DNA from: an uncultured Devosia sp.
GTDB lineage: Bacteria > Pseudomonadota > Alphaproteobacteria > Rhizobiales > Devosiaceae
Length of the DNA: 64,000 nucleotides
Assembly: GCF_946479885.1 (NCBI RefSeq)
Contig: NZ_CAMLHM010000007.1
Coordinates: forward strand, 1-64,000
Direction of reading: 5' to 3'
Made by a program: the position numbers and the translations under genes. Shown in pieces: positions 37,503 to 46,980 of this stretch. The notes under the pieces were generated by a model that saw nothing but the letters and a program-made list of their open reading frames with translations, had not been told where the DNA came from and did not search any database. How positions within the stretch are numbered: position 1 is the stretch's first letter; every line of letters begins with the position of its first letter.

Positions 37503-38000
37503 TTAGATGAAGCGCTCGGGCGCGCCGAGCCCGTCATAGCCCGGCGCGGGAGGGCGCGTCGCTCCGCTGCCCATGCGCACCGCCCGTGGAATGGTCGTCT
37601 CAGGCTGCCGTGGTTGTCTTCCACCGCGTGGCTCGTAGGTAGTGGGGCTTGGGCCGTCGTAGATATTGGTGCCGGGTTCAGAGGCGCAGCATGCCCAGAA
37701 AAACAGGACCACGCCGCCAAACGGGACGAAATTAAGCAGGTACCAGGCGCCTGATTTGCCGATGTCATGCAGGCGGCGGATGCTCACGGTGATGGCGGGG
37801 ATGACATGCACGAAGATCACGAACAGGGTCAGGGGTGCCTGCGGGTTCCTGGGCTGTTTGAGACCGCCGAGCTGAAAATCCGCGACGACGGCCAGCACCA
37901 GCAGGACGAACTGGATAAGAAAGAACATCCAGTACTGCATGCGCGTGCTTCGCCCGGAGATCTCGAAGTAGCGCAGCATGCCATCGAAGTAGGAGCCCAT
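37503..38000 (-). CDS. DUF805 membrane protein
   Basis: 165 residues. The pattern YFEISGRSTRMQYWMFFLIQ ... VSIRRLHDIGKSGAWYLL is diagnostic of DUF805 inner-membrane proteins (three or four helices). The C-terminal 50 residues are Pro/Arg/Gly-rich and cytoplasmic. Function unknown; some relatives are linked to membrane stress. A gggga site lies 5 bp before the ATG. Confidence 0.88.
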   Translation of the reverse strand: MGSYFDGMLRYFEISGRSTRMQYWMFFLIQFVLLVLAVVADFQLGGLKQPRNPQAPLTLFVIFVHVIPAITVSIRRLHDIGKSGAWYLLNFVPFGGVVLFFWACCASEPGTNIYDGPSPTTYEPRGGRQPRQPETTIPRAVRMGSGATRPPAPGYDGLGAPERFI

Positions 38001-38158
38001 CCATGTCCCCCGGATGTGTCATTGCCCTTCGTCCTAGCCTGTCCCACCTAATTTTTTGATGGGCGAACTGGTTAAGGTTTTATCGGTCCTGCAGCGCATG
38101 ACGGCACTTGCCAATATCTGGCGCCGATGGCTTGCTCTGCTTTCCAGGAGTCTCCGCC

Positions 38159-38776
38159 ATGATCGATGCCGCCATCATCCTGCCTTACGTGCTCGCCTGC
38201 CTGCTCTTTGCCGTCATTCCCGGGCCGTCGGTGTCCATCGTCATCGCCAACTCGCTGGCGGGCGGAACGCGGGCAGGGCTCTTCACCATCCTCGGTACCG
38301 CGCTGAGCATGATCAGCATGGTGTTCATCGTCGCGGTGGGCCTTGAGGCGGTGATGACGCTGGTGTCCGGCGCTTTCGAGATCATCAAGCTGGCCGGCGC
38401 GGCGTACCTGGTCTGGATCGGCTGGAAGATGTTCCGGTCCAATGGCCAGCTCGCCATGGCCGATGGCGATCGCCTGCCCGTCGGACGCTATATCTGGCAG
38501 GGTGCGCTGACCAACTGGTCCAACCCAAAGACGCTGCTGTTCCTGAGCGCCTTCCTGCCGCAGTTTGTCGATCTGACGCGCCCGGCCTTTGGCCAGATCA
38601 TGACGCTGGGCCTGATCTGCCTGGCTGTGGCCGCCATGAGCGACAGCGTCTATGCGCTCGCGGCCGGCCGGGCCCGTCACCTGCTCTCCGTCGCCCGCGT
38701 CCGCATGCTCAACCGCGTTTCCGGGGTGATCCTGATGGTCGGCGGGGTGTGGCTGGCGCTGCAGAAGCGGGCGTGA
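38159..38776 (+). CDS. LysE/RhtB family exporter
   Basis: 205 residues and six helices; IPGPSVSIVIANSLAGGTRAGL and NPKTLLFLSAFLPQFVD are family signatures. It is the second RhtB-type exporter in the window (the other is at 21136). A good aggag site precedes the ATG. The stop overlaps the GTG of the following acetyltransferase gene, suggesting a coupled exporter/acetyltransferase pair that could both act on an amine or amino acid (inference). Confidence 0.9.
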   Translation: MIDAAIILPYVLACLLFAVIPGPSVSIVIANSLAGGTRAGLFTILGTALSMISMVFIVAVGLEAVMTLVSGAFEIIKLAGAAYLVWIGWKMFRSNGQLAMADGDRLPVGRYIWQGALTNWSNPKTLLFLSAFLPQFVDLTRPAFGQIMTLGLICLAVAAMSDSVYALAAGRARHLLSVARVRMLNRVSGVILMVGGVWLALQKRA

Positions 38777-39252
38777 TCGCGGGGTTGAGCTCCCTTACCA
38801 TTGCAAGCCTGAGACAGCACCCGGAGCTCCGGCCCATCGTTGCCGATCGCATCTGGCGTGCCTTCTGGGAGCCATACGGGTCGCCGCTGGACGTTCTGGA
38901 GGCGGCCCTTGACGACGTTCTGGCCGCCACTGACTTCCCGTTCACGCTTGTCGCGCTGGACGACAATGGCTTCGTCGGGACAGTAACGGCCATTCAGTCC
39001 GACATTGCCGCTCGTTCGGAGCTCGGCCCATGTGTCGCTGCGCTCTGGGTCGAACCGAAGGCGCGAGGGCAGGGCATAGGCCGCGCACTGGTGAGTTCCA
39101 CCCTGTCGTGCCTTGCTGCCCAGGGTTGCGATCGCTGCTACCTCCCAGCCAAGCCCCACCTGCACGACTATTATGCGAAGGGCGGCTGGAGCCTGGTGGA
39201 ACGTGGCGTCGGCGATGACATGCTCGACGTCTTCGTCCGCGCCTTGCCATGA
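38773..39252 (+). CDS. GNAT family N-acetyltransferase
   Basis: About 159 residues. The acetyl-CoA loop is seen as VEPKARGQGIGRALV, followed by the beta-strand and YYAKGGWSLVERG segment typical of GNAT enzymes. The start is taken as the GTG overlapping the exporter stop (GTGA); no strong ribosome binding site is seen, consistent with coupling. The acceptor substrate is unknown. Confidence 0.85.
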   Translation: MIAGLSSLTIASLRQHPELRPIVADRIWRAFWEPYGSPLDVLEAALDDVLAATDFPFTLVALDDNGFVGTVTAIQSDIAARSELGPCVAALWVEPKARGQGIGRALVSSTLSCLAAQGCDRCYLPAKPHLHDYYAKGGWSLVERGVGDDMLDVFVRALP

Positions 39253-39300
39253 CTTCCGCCCCATGACAAAACCCTCGCAACAACAACGGGGAGAAGCGTC

Positions 39301-39795
39301 ATGGGCAGGCTGGTTGGGTTCTATCCCGGCTCATTCGATCCGTTGACCAACGGACATCTCGACGTCATCGAGCGCGCCTGCAAGCTGGTGGATACGCTGG
39401 TGGTTGCCGTGGGGATCAGCGCGACCAAGAAAAGTCCGCTCTTTGCCCATGAGGACCGCATCGCCATCCTCGAACAGGTGCTGGGCCCGGTCGGCAAGCG
39501 AACCGATACCGAATTCAGGATCGTCGACTTCTCCGGCCTCATGGTCAACGCTGCCCGCGAGCATGGCGCCAAGCTGATCATCCGCGGCCTACGCGACACC
39601 ACCGACTACAATTACGAGATGCAGATGGTGGGCATGAACGCGCAGATGGCGCCGGACCTGCAGACCGTCTTTCTGCCATCGAGCCCGCCCGTGCGGCATA
39701 TCTCGGCCACATTGGTGCGCCAGATCGCTGAAATGGGCGGCGATATCTCCGCCTTTGTCCCACAAATCGTTCTCAAGGCCCTGAAAAGCAAATGA
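39301..39795 (+). CDS. coaD: Phosphopantetheine adenylyltransferase
   Basis: 164 residues, the fourth step of coenzyme A synthesis (4'-phosphopantetheine + ATP to dephospho-CoA). The nucleotidyl-transferase motif YPGSFDPLTNGHLDVIERA and the IIRGLRDTTDYNYEMQM segment are canonical; the C-terminal ISATLVR replaces the usual ISSTxVR. The ribosome binding site ggggag is present. Overlap with the next gene is ATGA. Confidence 0.97.
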   Translation: MGRLVGFYPGSFDPLTNGHLDVIERACKLVDTLVVAVGISATKKSPLFAHEDRIAILEQVLGPVGKRTDTEFRIVDFSGLMVNAAREHGAKLIIRGLRDTTDYNYEMQMVGMNAQMAPDLQTVFLPSSPPVRHISATLVRQIAEMGGDISAFVPQIVLKALKSK

Positions 39796-40379
39796 CCGCC
39801 TTCACCCGTCGCCTGTTCGGCGCCCTCGTCATCGGCGCGGCAGCGCTGTCCGCCATGCCCGCCATCGCCCAGACCGGCACTCCGCATCTGATCCTGACGC
39901 TCGAAGACGGCACCGTCGATATCGAGCTGCTGCCGGCAATCGCACCGCTGCATGTCGAGCGCATCATTACGCTGACCGAGCAGGGCGCCTATGACGGCGT
40001 GGTGTTCCATCGCGTTATCGACGGCTTCATGGCGCAGACTGGCGACGTCAAGTTCGGCAAGAGCGGCGGTTCGGAATTCGATCTGTCCATGGCCGGCATG
40101 GGCGGCTCGGACCTGCCCGACGTCAAGGCCGAGTTCAACGCGGAGAGCTTCCAGCGCGGTGTGGTCGGCGCGGCACGGTCGCAGGAGGAAGATTCGTTCA
40201 ACTCGCAGTTCTTCATCACCACGGCCGATGCGAGCTTTCTCGACCATCAATACACCGCGTTCGGCAAGGTCGTGAGCGGCATGGAAGTGGTGGACGGGCT
40301 CGAGAAGGGTCCGCAATCGCAGAATGGCGCCGTGGCCAACCCGGACAAGATCGTCACCGCCAAGATCGAATACAAGTAA
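39792..40379 (+). CDS. Periplasmic peptidyl-prolyl isomerase (cyclophilin)
   Basis: 195 residues with a signal peptide ending AMPAIA. The cyclophilin core VVFHRVIDGFMAQTGD and NSQFFITT carries the conserved Arg, Phe and Gln residues. It catalyses proline isomerisation, here of exported proteins. It overlaps coaD by 4 bp. A cytoplasmic cyclophilin lies just downstream, so this pair is a gene duplication split by location. Confidence 0.93.
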   Translation: MTAFTRRLFGALVIGAAALSAMPAIAQTGTPHLILTLEDGTVDIELLPAIAPLHVERIITLTEQGAYDGVVFHRVIDGFMAQTGDVKFGKSGGSEFDLSMAGMGGSDLPDVKAEFNAESFQRGVVGAARSQEEDSFNSQFFITTADASFLDHQYTAFGKVVSGMEVVDGLEKGPQSQNGAVANPDKIVTAKIEYK

Positions 40380-40416
40380 CGTTCTACCGGCCAGACGCCC
40401 TGCGGACCCTGCGCGG

Positions 40417-40518
40417 CTCCTCCCCCCTTGATGGGGGAGGCTGGGAGGGGGTGGGAGCCCCGATATCGCGGCCAAATCACCCCCACCCTTGATCCCTCCC
40501 CACAAGGGGGAGGGTGTC
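40417..40518. repeat. Inverted pair of CTCCCCC hairpin repeats
   Basis: Two facing copies of the C-rich/G-rich element between the two cyclophilin genes, the left one hairpinning as cctcccc / ggggagg and the right one as ccctcccc / aagggggaggg; the outer flanks ggagggggtggg and cacccccaccc also pair. Same family as 17844-17967. Confidence 0.75.
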
Positions 40519-40620
40519 GACTGCGAATTCAGGTGACTAGTTTTGCCTCTTGCGGTGGTTGCACCGCCAGCCCAATGGCCTTACATGCGGGCCACAATTT
40601 CCCAACCGAAAGTCAGATCC

Positions 40621-41100
<480 letters not shown>

Positions 41101-41123
41101 TTCTGGCGCATCATGCGCATTTT

Positions 41124-41158
41124 GGAGCGGCCCACTGTCCAGTGGGCCGCTCCTTTTT
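41124..41158 (+). terminator. Rho-independent terminator after ppiB
   Basis: A perfect 13-bp stem (ggagcggcccact / agtgggccgctcc) with a GTCC loop, followed by TTTTT. Confidence 0.95.
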
Positions 41159-41236
41159 GTTCGTTCACGGGCCATTCATCCAGATTCTGCTTCAAGCCAC
41201 CTCAGAAACGAACAAGGCTTGGTGGGGGAGAATGAG

Positions 41237-41629
41237 ATGAAGTCCAAATCACGTAGCGTGGCGACAATGGCCGCCGTATTGGCATTGGCAACGAGCGTGC
41301 AGGCCAGCGAAGGCCTGATGTGCCGCGGCGAGGGCGCCACCGTGGATGTGGCGCTGGGCCGTCTCGTGGTCGTCGGCGTGCTGGGAGCCTATGTCGAGAT
41401 TGGCGAAACCGCCTGGTCGACCGGTCCGGAACGCGGCGAGGGCACCCCGATCGCGACCGGCCAGGCCTTTGGCGATGACGACGGCATCAAGATCGATTTC
41501 GTCGATCCCAACTTCGAGGAAATCCTGATCAAGCTCCGCCTGACCTATACGGGCAACGAGGACGAGCCCCTGGCCGGCACGGTCACCGCGGGCGAAGCCA
41601 CCACTGACATTTCCTGCATGGCGGGCTGA
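41237..41629 (+). CDS. Secreted mini-protein A (paralogue of the next gene)
   Basis: 130 residues: a signal peptide (MKSKSRSVATMAAVLALATS, cleavage after VQA), then a mature domain with one Cys near each end (LMCRGEG ... DISCMAG), suggesting a disulfide. The GEGATVDVALGRL, YGEG/RGEG-type and GQAFGDDDGIKIDFVD segments align with GTVELGFLL and GQGFSDKEVLIVDLYD of the next gene. Family not recognised. The ribosome binding site gggggag is strong. It forms a tandem with its paralogue, separated by 1 bp. Confidence 0.8.
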   Translation: MKSKSRSVATMAAVLALATSVQASEGLMCRGEGATVDVALGRLVVVGVLGAYVEIGETAWSTGPERGEGTPIATGQAFGDDDGIKIDFVDPNFEEILIKLRLTYTGNEDEPLAGTVTAGEATTDISCMAG

Positions 41630-41630
41630 G

Positions 41631-42038
41631 ATGAACAGATCAGCAATCCCTAGCCTCGTCCTGGCGCTCGCCCTGTGCGCATCGACCACCACCGCGCAGG
41701 CGACCGAGTGGATGTATTGCGGCGATCAGGAGGGGACCGTCGAGCTGGGTTTCCTGCTCGGATCGGTAGATGCCTTCATGCCATCAGGCGCCATCATGCG
41801 CCACGACACCCAGCACTGGACGACGAGCGAGGCCTATGGCGAGGGCGCCATCATGACGGTCGGGCAGGGCTTCAGCGACAAGGAGGTGCTGATCGTCGAT
41901 CTCTACGACGAAGCAGTCAGCGCCGCGATCGCCGAACTGCGTATCTGGAAGTCCGAAGAAGGTGACATGACCGTGGCGGCCGGCACGCTGCGGATCCCTG
42001 GCCTGGGCGCCTGGGCTGTTGCCTGCGACGCAACCTGA
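41631..42038 (+). CDS. Secreted mini-protein B (paralogue of the previous gene)
   Basis: 135 residues: a signal peptide ending about TTAQA, then a mature part starting TEWMYCGDQEGTVELGFLL and ending AVACDAT. It has the same two-cysteine layout, internal GEG and GQGF motifs and size as secreted mini-protein A, so the pair arose by tandem duplication. Function unknown; periplasmic or extracellular location is predicted. Confidence 0.8.
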   Translation: MNRSAIPSLVLALALCASTTTAQATEWMYCGDQEGTVELGFLLGSVDAFMPSGAIMRHDTQHWTTSEAYGEGAIMTVGQGFSDKEVLIVDLYDEAVSAAIAELRIWKSEEGDMTVAAGTLRIPGLGAWAVACDAT

Positions 42039-42145
42039 GAGCCGGCACCAGGCACTTTGCGCGGAGACCGGAATCGGTTTCTAGTTTCGGTCTCCGCCAG
42101 CCGGACCCGCCGTTTCCGGCGGGCCGGCCCAGATCAGGTTGTTTG

Positions 42146-42601
42146 ATGAAAATGGATACAGTGCTGTGGGCGCTGATGGGCATCGTCGCTGGCGCCTGCA
42201 TTGCCACGCAGGCGCCGATCAATGCCCAGCTTGGTCGAAACCTGGGCGTGCCGATCGCGGCGGCAGGCGTGTCGTTTGTCGCCGGCGCAGTTCTGCTGTG
42301 GGTCCTGGCCTTCGGCCATAGCTTCCTAAGTTCGACCCCGATCAACTTCAGCGCGCCGGCGCCCTGGACCTTCGTTGCCGGTGGCGTGCTCGGCGCATTC
42401 TACGTGTTCTCCAACATTACCCTGACGCCGATGATCGGCGCGGCAGCCGTCATGGCGCTTTCGGTCGCCGGGCAGCTGATCGGGGGCATGCTGCTGGACA
42501 AGGTCGGCTTCATGGGCATGGCAGTGCGCGAAATTTCGGTGGGCCGCCTGGCCGGGGCTGGCCTGATCGTTGTCGGTGCACTGATGGTCCGGATGCTCTA
42601 G
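42146..42601 (+). CDS. DMT family (DUF606/YdcZ) membrane protein
   Basis: About 151 residues with five hydrophobic helices. MGIVAGACIATQAPINAQLGR and the SVAGQLIGGMLLDKVGFMG segment are typical of DUF606/YdcZ, a half-size branch of the drug/metabolite transporter superfamily that may pair as dimers. The substrate is unknown. The ATG at 42146 is preferred over the adjacent TTG. It stands between the secreted pair and queA, with no operon link evident. Confidence 0.85.
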   Translation: MKMDTVLWALMGIVAGACIATQAPINAQLGRNLGVPIAAAGVSFVAGAVLLWVLAFGHSFLSSTPINFSAPAPWTFVAGGVLGAFYVFSNITLTPMIGAAAVMALSVAGQLIGGMLLDKVGFMGMAVREISVGRLAGAGLIVVGALMVRML

Positions 42602-42730
42602 GAGATCGCTTTGCGCTTGGCGCCTTTACTAGCGCATTCGTGCAACACTGCGGTTTTCCTATGCGGCCTGCGCAACGCGCGGAGCGTGCGGTGGATTTCG
42701 CTGGCGGATTGCCAATGCTAGGGACGCTCC

Positions 42731-43819
42731 ATGCGTGTCTCCGATTTTGACTTCGACCTGCCCGAAAAGCTCATAGCCCTGCATCCAGTGGAGCCACGCG
42801 ACAGCGCGCGCCTGCTGGTCGTCGACCCCCTGATCGGCCTCTCTGACCGACACGTGCCCGATCTGCTGTGGCTGCTGAAGGCCGGCGATGTGCTCGTCGT
42901 CAACGATACGCGCGTCCTGCCGGCCGAGCTGCGTGGCACCCGTGTGCGCGGCGAAAACCGGGCCAATGTCTCGTTCAACCTGCACAAGCGCGTTGACGCC
43001 CACACCTGGCGCGCCTTTGCCCGGCCAGCCAAGAAGCTGGCTTTGCTCGATCGGCTGGAACTGGGCAACGGCCAGGCCGACGCCCTGGTGGCGCGGGTCG
43101 CCGGTAAGGGTGACACGGGCGAAGTGACTCTCGAATTCGAACTCGGCGGCGCCCAGCTCGACGAGGCGATCAAGTCACACGGCGCCATGCCGCTGCCGCC
43201 CTATATCGGGGCCAAGCGCGATGTCGAAGACCGTGACCTGGTCGATTACCAGACCGTCTATGCCGCCGAGGACGGCGCCGTGGCTGCGCCGACCGCGGGG
43301 CTGCATTTCACCGAAAACCTGCTGCAGCAGCTGATGGACAAGGGCGTTACTATCGAGCGCGTGACGCTGCATGTTGGGGCGGGGACTTTTCTGCCCATGA
43401 AGGTGGACGATACCGACGACCACGTCATGCATTCCGAATGGGGCGAGATCGACGCCGCCACCGTCGAGCGCATCCGGGTCAAGAAGGCCTTGGGCGGCCG
43501 TGTCGTGGCCGTTGGCACGACGAGCCTGCGCCTGCTGGAGACGGCGTCACGCGCGACCGGCAACCTTCAGCCCTTCATGGGCGATACCGATATCTTCATC
43601 ACGCCGGGCTTCCGCTTCGCCACGGTGGATGCGCTGATGACCAATTTCCACCTGCCCAAGTCGACTTTGTTCATGCTGGTCAGCGCCTTCGCCGGCTTCG
43701 AGGTGATGAAGGCGGCCTATGCTCACGCGATCGCGGAGGGGTACCGGTTCTACTCCTACGGCGACTCATCGCTCTTGCTGCGGGCCGCGCAGCAAGAGCC
43801 GGAGGATGACGGGCTCTAG
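42731..43819 (+). CDS. queA: S-adenosylmethionine:tRNA ribosyltransferase-isomerase
   Basis: 362 residues. QueA transfers and isomerises the ribosyl group of SAM onto preQ1 in tRNA to form epoxyqueuosine. The N-terminal [21 protein letters not shown], the [13 protein letters not shown] motif and C-terminal [18 protein letters not shown] are all family signatures. tgt, the preceding step, lies just downstream on the same strand, separated by a small opposite-strand gene whose stop overlaps the end of queA by 4 bp. Confidence 0.96.
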   Translation: MRVSDFDFDLPEKLIALHPVEPRDSARLLVVDPLIGLSDRHVPDLLWLLKAGDVLVVNDTRVLPAELRGTRVRGENRANVSFNLHKRVDAHTWRAFARPAKKLALLDRLELGNGQADALVARVAGKGDTGEVTLEFELGGAQLDEAIKSHGAMPLPPYIGAKRDVEDRDLVDYQTVYAAEDGAVAAPTAGLHFTENLLQQLMDKGVTIERVTLHVGAGTFLPMKVDDTDDHVMHSEWGEIDAATVERIRVKKALGGRVVAVGTTSLRLLETASRATGNLQPFMGDTDIFITPGFRFATVDALMTNFHLPKSTLFMLVSAFAGFEVMKAAYAHAIAEGYRFYSYGDSSLLLRAAQQEPEDDGL

Positions 43820-44040
43820 TGCACATCAATGCACCACCTCTGACCCAAAATTCGCTTTGACACCTCGAAGTCAACCACAAGGAGCTGAAGGGCAGTCTCA
43901 TAGCTGTCAGCGCCAGAGACCAACCACCGCAGATAGGCGTACTTGCACGCTTGGGTTGCTTCGATGGGAGCGTCGCTCTCGTCTATCAAAGTTAGCAACT
44001 GATCCAGAAATTCCGTCACTCGATTGATCTGCAAAGTCAT
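43816..44040 (-). CDS. Small uncharacterised protein between queA and tgt
   Basis: 74 residues, [20 protein letters not shown] to the end CIDVH, mostly alpha-helical in pattern, with no signal peptide. I do not recognise it. A good ribosome binding site (aggag, 8 bp before the ATG at 44040) argues that it is real. Its 3' end overlaps queA tail to tail, and the local base composition is less GC-rich than its neighbours, so it may be a recent insertion between two queuosine genes. Confidence 0.55.
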   Translation of the reverse strand: MTLQINRVTEFLDQLLTLIDESDAPIEATQACKYAYLRWLVSGADSYETALQLLVVDFEVSKRILGQRWCIDVH

Positions 44041-44175
44041 AGCCAATCTCCTAGCTCACTCGGCGATCATGTGGTCGGCGGCGTAGGGTCAACCGGCCTC
44101 AAGGTAGGAACGCAAAATTATTCTACGGTGGCCATGCAGTTGTCTGCGTCCCTTCGACCCGCTAGAACGCGCCGC

Positions 44176-45303
44176 ATGAAACTCGTCACCTTCACCCTTT
44201 CCGCCACCGATGGCATGGCGCGGCGCGGCCGCATCGACACGCCGCGCGGTGATATCCAGACGCCCGCCTTCATGCCCGTCGGCACCGCCGGCACGGTCAA
44301 GGCCATGTATCCCGACCAGGTGCGCGAGACCGGCGCCGATATCCTCCTCGGCAATACCTACCACCTCATGCTGCGCCCCGGCGCCGAGCGTGTTGCGTCG
44401 CAGGGTGGCCTCCACGACTTCATGGATTGGCAGCGTCCGATCCTGACCGATAGCGGCGGTTTCCAGGTCATGTCGCTGGCCCAGCTGCGCAAGCTGACCG
44501 AGAAGGGCGTGACCTTTCGCAGCCATATCGACGGCTCGAGCCATGAGCTGACGCCGGAACGCTCGATCGAGATCCAGACGCTGCTTGATAGCGATATCAT
44601 CATGCAGCTCGACGAATGCCTGAAGCTGCCGGCCGAATACAAAGAGATGGAGCGCGCCATGGAGCTGTCGCTCCGCTGGGCCGACCGCTCCAAGACCGCC
44701 TTCAACAACCAGCGAAACCGGGCTCTGTTCGGCATCGTGCAGGGTGGCGACAATGCAGAGTTGCGGGCCCGCTCCGCCCAGGGGCTCAAGTCCATCGGCT
44801 TTGACGGCTATGCCGTGGGCGGCCTCGCCGTGGGCGAGCCGCAGGAGGTCATGTTCAAGGTGATCGAAGAGATCACGCCCGAGCTGCCCACCGACCGCCC
44901 GCGCTACCTGATGGGCGTCGGCAAGCCGGACGACATCCTTGGCGCCATCGGCCGCGGCATCGACATGTTCGATTGCGTGCATCCGACCCGCGCCGGCCGA
45001 CACGGCCATGTCTATACCCGCTTCGGCGTCATCAACCTGAAAAACGCCCGGCATAGGGATGATAACAGGCCCATCGACGAGGCCTCGCCCAACCCCAACT
45101 GCCGCCGCTGGAGCCGGGCTTACTTGCATCACCTCGTTAAGACAGAAGAGATTTTGGGTGCGATGATCCTTTCCCAGATCAACCTCGCCTATTATCAAGA
45201 GCTGGTGCAGGGCTGCCGGGGTGCAATCGAGGGCGGCCGTTTCAACGATTTTGCGGCAGAGACGCGCGCGGCATGGGCCGCGGGTGATCTGCCGGTCCTT
45301 TGA
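44176..45303 (+). CDS. tgt: tRNA-guanine(34) transglycosylase
   Basis: 375 residues. It swaps guanine-34 for preQ1 in tRNAs with GUN anticodons. The acid/base [10 protein letters not shown] and nucleophile region [14 protein letters not shown] are intact, as is the substrate-binding VQGGD. The structural zinc site usually reads CxCxxC plus a later His; here these positions are Ser304, Asn306, Cys309 and Ile335, so zinc is probably not bound. The ATG at 44176 fits the family N-terminus. Confidence 0.95.
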   Translation: MKLVTFTLSATDGMARRGRIDTPRGDIQTPAFMPVGTAGTVKAMYPDQVRETGADILLGNTYHLMLRPGAERVASQGGLHDFMDWQRPILTDSGGFQVMSLAQLRKLTEKGVTFRSHIDGSSHELTPERSIEIQTLLDSDIIMQLDECLKLPAEYKEMERAMELSLRWADRSKTAFNNQRNRALFGIVQGGDNAELRARSAQGLKSIGFDGYAVGGLAVGEPQEVMFKVIEEITPELPTDRPRYLMGVGKPDDILGAIGRGIDMFDCVHPTRAGRHGHVYTRFGVINLKNARHRDDNRPIDEASPNPNCRRWSRAYLHHLVKTEEILGAMILSQINLAYYQELVQGCRGAIEGGRFNDFAAETRAAWAAGDLPVL

Positions 45304-45313
45304 GGAAAGACTC

Positions 45314-46954
45314 ATGGCCAAAGGTTCGCGCGGCGCTGCTCTCAATCCGCTGATGAAACACAGGAAGCGCCTGGACGAGGTGACGATGCGCGAGCAGTTC
45401 GCCATCGATCCCAACCGCTTCCAGCGCTATTCGGCCACGGGCGCCGGCATCCTGCTCGATTATTCCAAGAACCGCATCGACGGCGACGTCATGGCCGCCC
45501 TGTTTGATCTGGCCCGCGCGGCTGGCGTCGAGGAGCGTCGCGACCAGATGTGCGAAGGCGAGCACATCAACATCACCGAAGATCGTGCCGTGATGCACAT
45601 GGCCCTGCGCTACCAGGGCGACAAGCCGGTGCCGGTCGACGGCAAGGATGTGATGCCCGATGTGCGCGCCGTGCTGGCCGCAATCGAAACCTACACGAAT
45701 GCCGTCCGCAGCGGCGAAATCCGCGGCCATGGCGGCGAGCAGTTCACCGACGTGGTCAATATCGGCATTGGCGGCTCCGATCTTGGCCCGGCAATGGTGA
45801 CCTTGGCGCTCGAGCCCTATACCCGCGCCGACCTGCGCGCGCATTACGTGTCCAACGTCGACGGGGCCCATATCCACGACGTGCTCAAGCGCCTCGATCC
45901 GAAGCGCACGCTGTTCATCGTCGCCTCCAAGACCTTCACCACCGACGAAACCATGACCAACGCCAATTCGGCGCGCGACTGGATCGCCGATACGCTGGGC
46001 GAAGAAGCGGTGCCCAACCATTTCGCCGCCGTCTCCACCAACATCCCGGCCTGCGCCAAGTTCGGCATCCGCGAAGACCGCATCTTCGGCTTCTGGGACT
46101 GGGTCGGCGGTCGCTATTCGGTCTGGTCGGCCATCGGCCTGCCGATCGCGCTGGCCGTCGGCTACGACAATTTCCTCGGATTCCTGAGGGGTGCCGACGC
46201 CATGGACCGGCACTTCCTGTCGGCGCCGCTCGAAGACAACCTGCCCGTCATCATGGCTGTGCTCGGCGTGTGGTACCGCAACGCCTGGGGTTTCTCGACC
46301 CATGCCGTGCTGCCCTATGACCAGCGGCTTTCCCGCTTTGCCGCCTACCTGCAGCAGCAGGATATGGAATCGAACGGCAAGTCGGTGACCCTGTCGGGCA
46401 AGCCGGTCGGCTGGTCCACCGGCCCCATCGTCTGGGGCGAGCCCGGCACCAATGGCCAGCACGCCTTCTACCAGTTGATCCACCAGGGCACCGACGTCAT
46501 CCCCTGCGACTTCCTGATCGCCGCCAAGCCGCATGAGAGCCTGCCGCCGCATCACGACAAGCTAGTTGCCAACGTGCTGGCGCAGTCCGAAGCGCTGATG
46601 CTGGGCAAGACCAAGGTCGAGGTGGTCGAGGAGCTCAAGGCGCAGGGGCTCGACAAGGCCAAGATCAAGGAACTGACCCCGCACAAGATGTTCCCGGGCA
46701 ACCGCCCGTCCAACACGCTGTTCTACGAGAAGCTGACGCCCGAGACGCTGGGCTCGCTGGTCGCACTCTACGAGCACAAGGTGTTCACCCAGGGCGTGAT
46801 CTGGAACGTCAATTCCTACGACCAGTGGGGCGTGGAATTGGGCAAGCAATTGGCCAAGGCCCTGCTGCCCAAGGTCGAAGGCAAGCAGAGCGGGGAAGGG
46901 CACGACAGCTCCACCCAGGGGCTGCTGGCCTATTATCTGGCCAACAAGGGCTGA
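45314..46954 (+). CDS. pgi: Glucose-6-phosphate isomerase
   Basis: 546 residues interconverting glucose-6-phosphate and fructose-6-phosphate. [40 protein letters not shown], the catalytic-Glu region [14 protein letters not shown] and the C-terminal [14 protein letters not shown] are present. It starts 10 bp after tgt. Fructose-6-phosphate feeds GlmS, encoded about 4 kb downstream. The ATG has gaggaaag upstream. Confidence 0.97.
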   Translation: MAKGSRGAALNPLMKHRKRLDEVTMREQFAIDPNRFQRYSATGAGILLDYSKNRIDGDVMAALFDLARAAGVEERRDQMCEGEHINITEDRAVMHMALRYQGDKPVPVDGKDVMPDVRAVLAAIETYTNAVRSGEIRGHGGEQFTDVVNIGIGGSDLGPAMVTLALEPYTRADLRAHYVSNVDGAHIHDVLKRLDPKRTLFIVASKTFTTDETMTNANSARDWIADTLGEEAVPNHFAAVSTNIPACAKFGIREDRIFGFWDWVGGRYSVWSAIGLPIALAVGYDNFLGFLRGADAMDRHFLSAPLEDNLPVIMAVLGVWYRNAWGFSTHAVLPYDQRLSRFAAYLQQQDMESNGKSVTLSGKPVGWSTGPIVWGEPGTNGQHAFYQLIHQGTDVIPCDFLIAAKPHESLPPHHDKLVANVLAQSEALMLGKTKVEVVEELKAQGLDKAKIKELTPHKMFPGNRPSNTLFYEKLTPETLGSLVALYEHKVFTQGVIWNVNSYDQWGVELGKQLAKALLPKVEGKQSGEGHDSSTQGLLAYYLANKG

Positions 46955-46980
46955 TCACCACCGCATAACTCGGAGCAACA

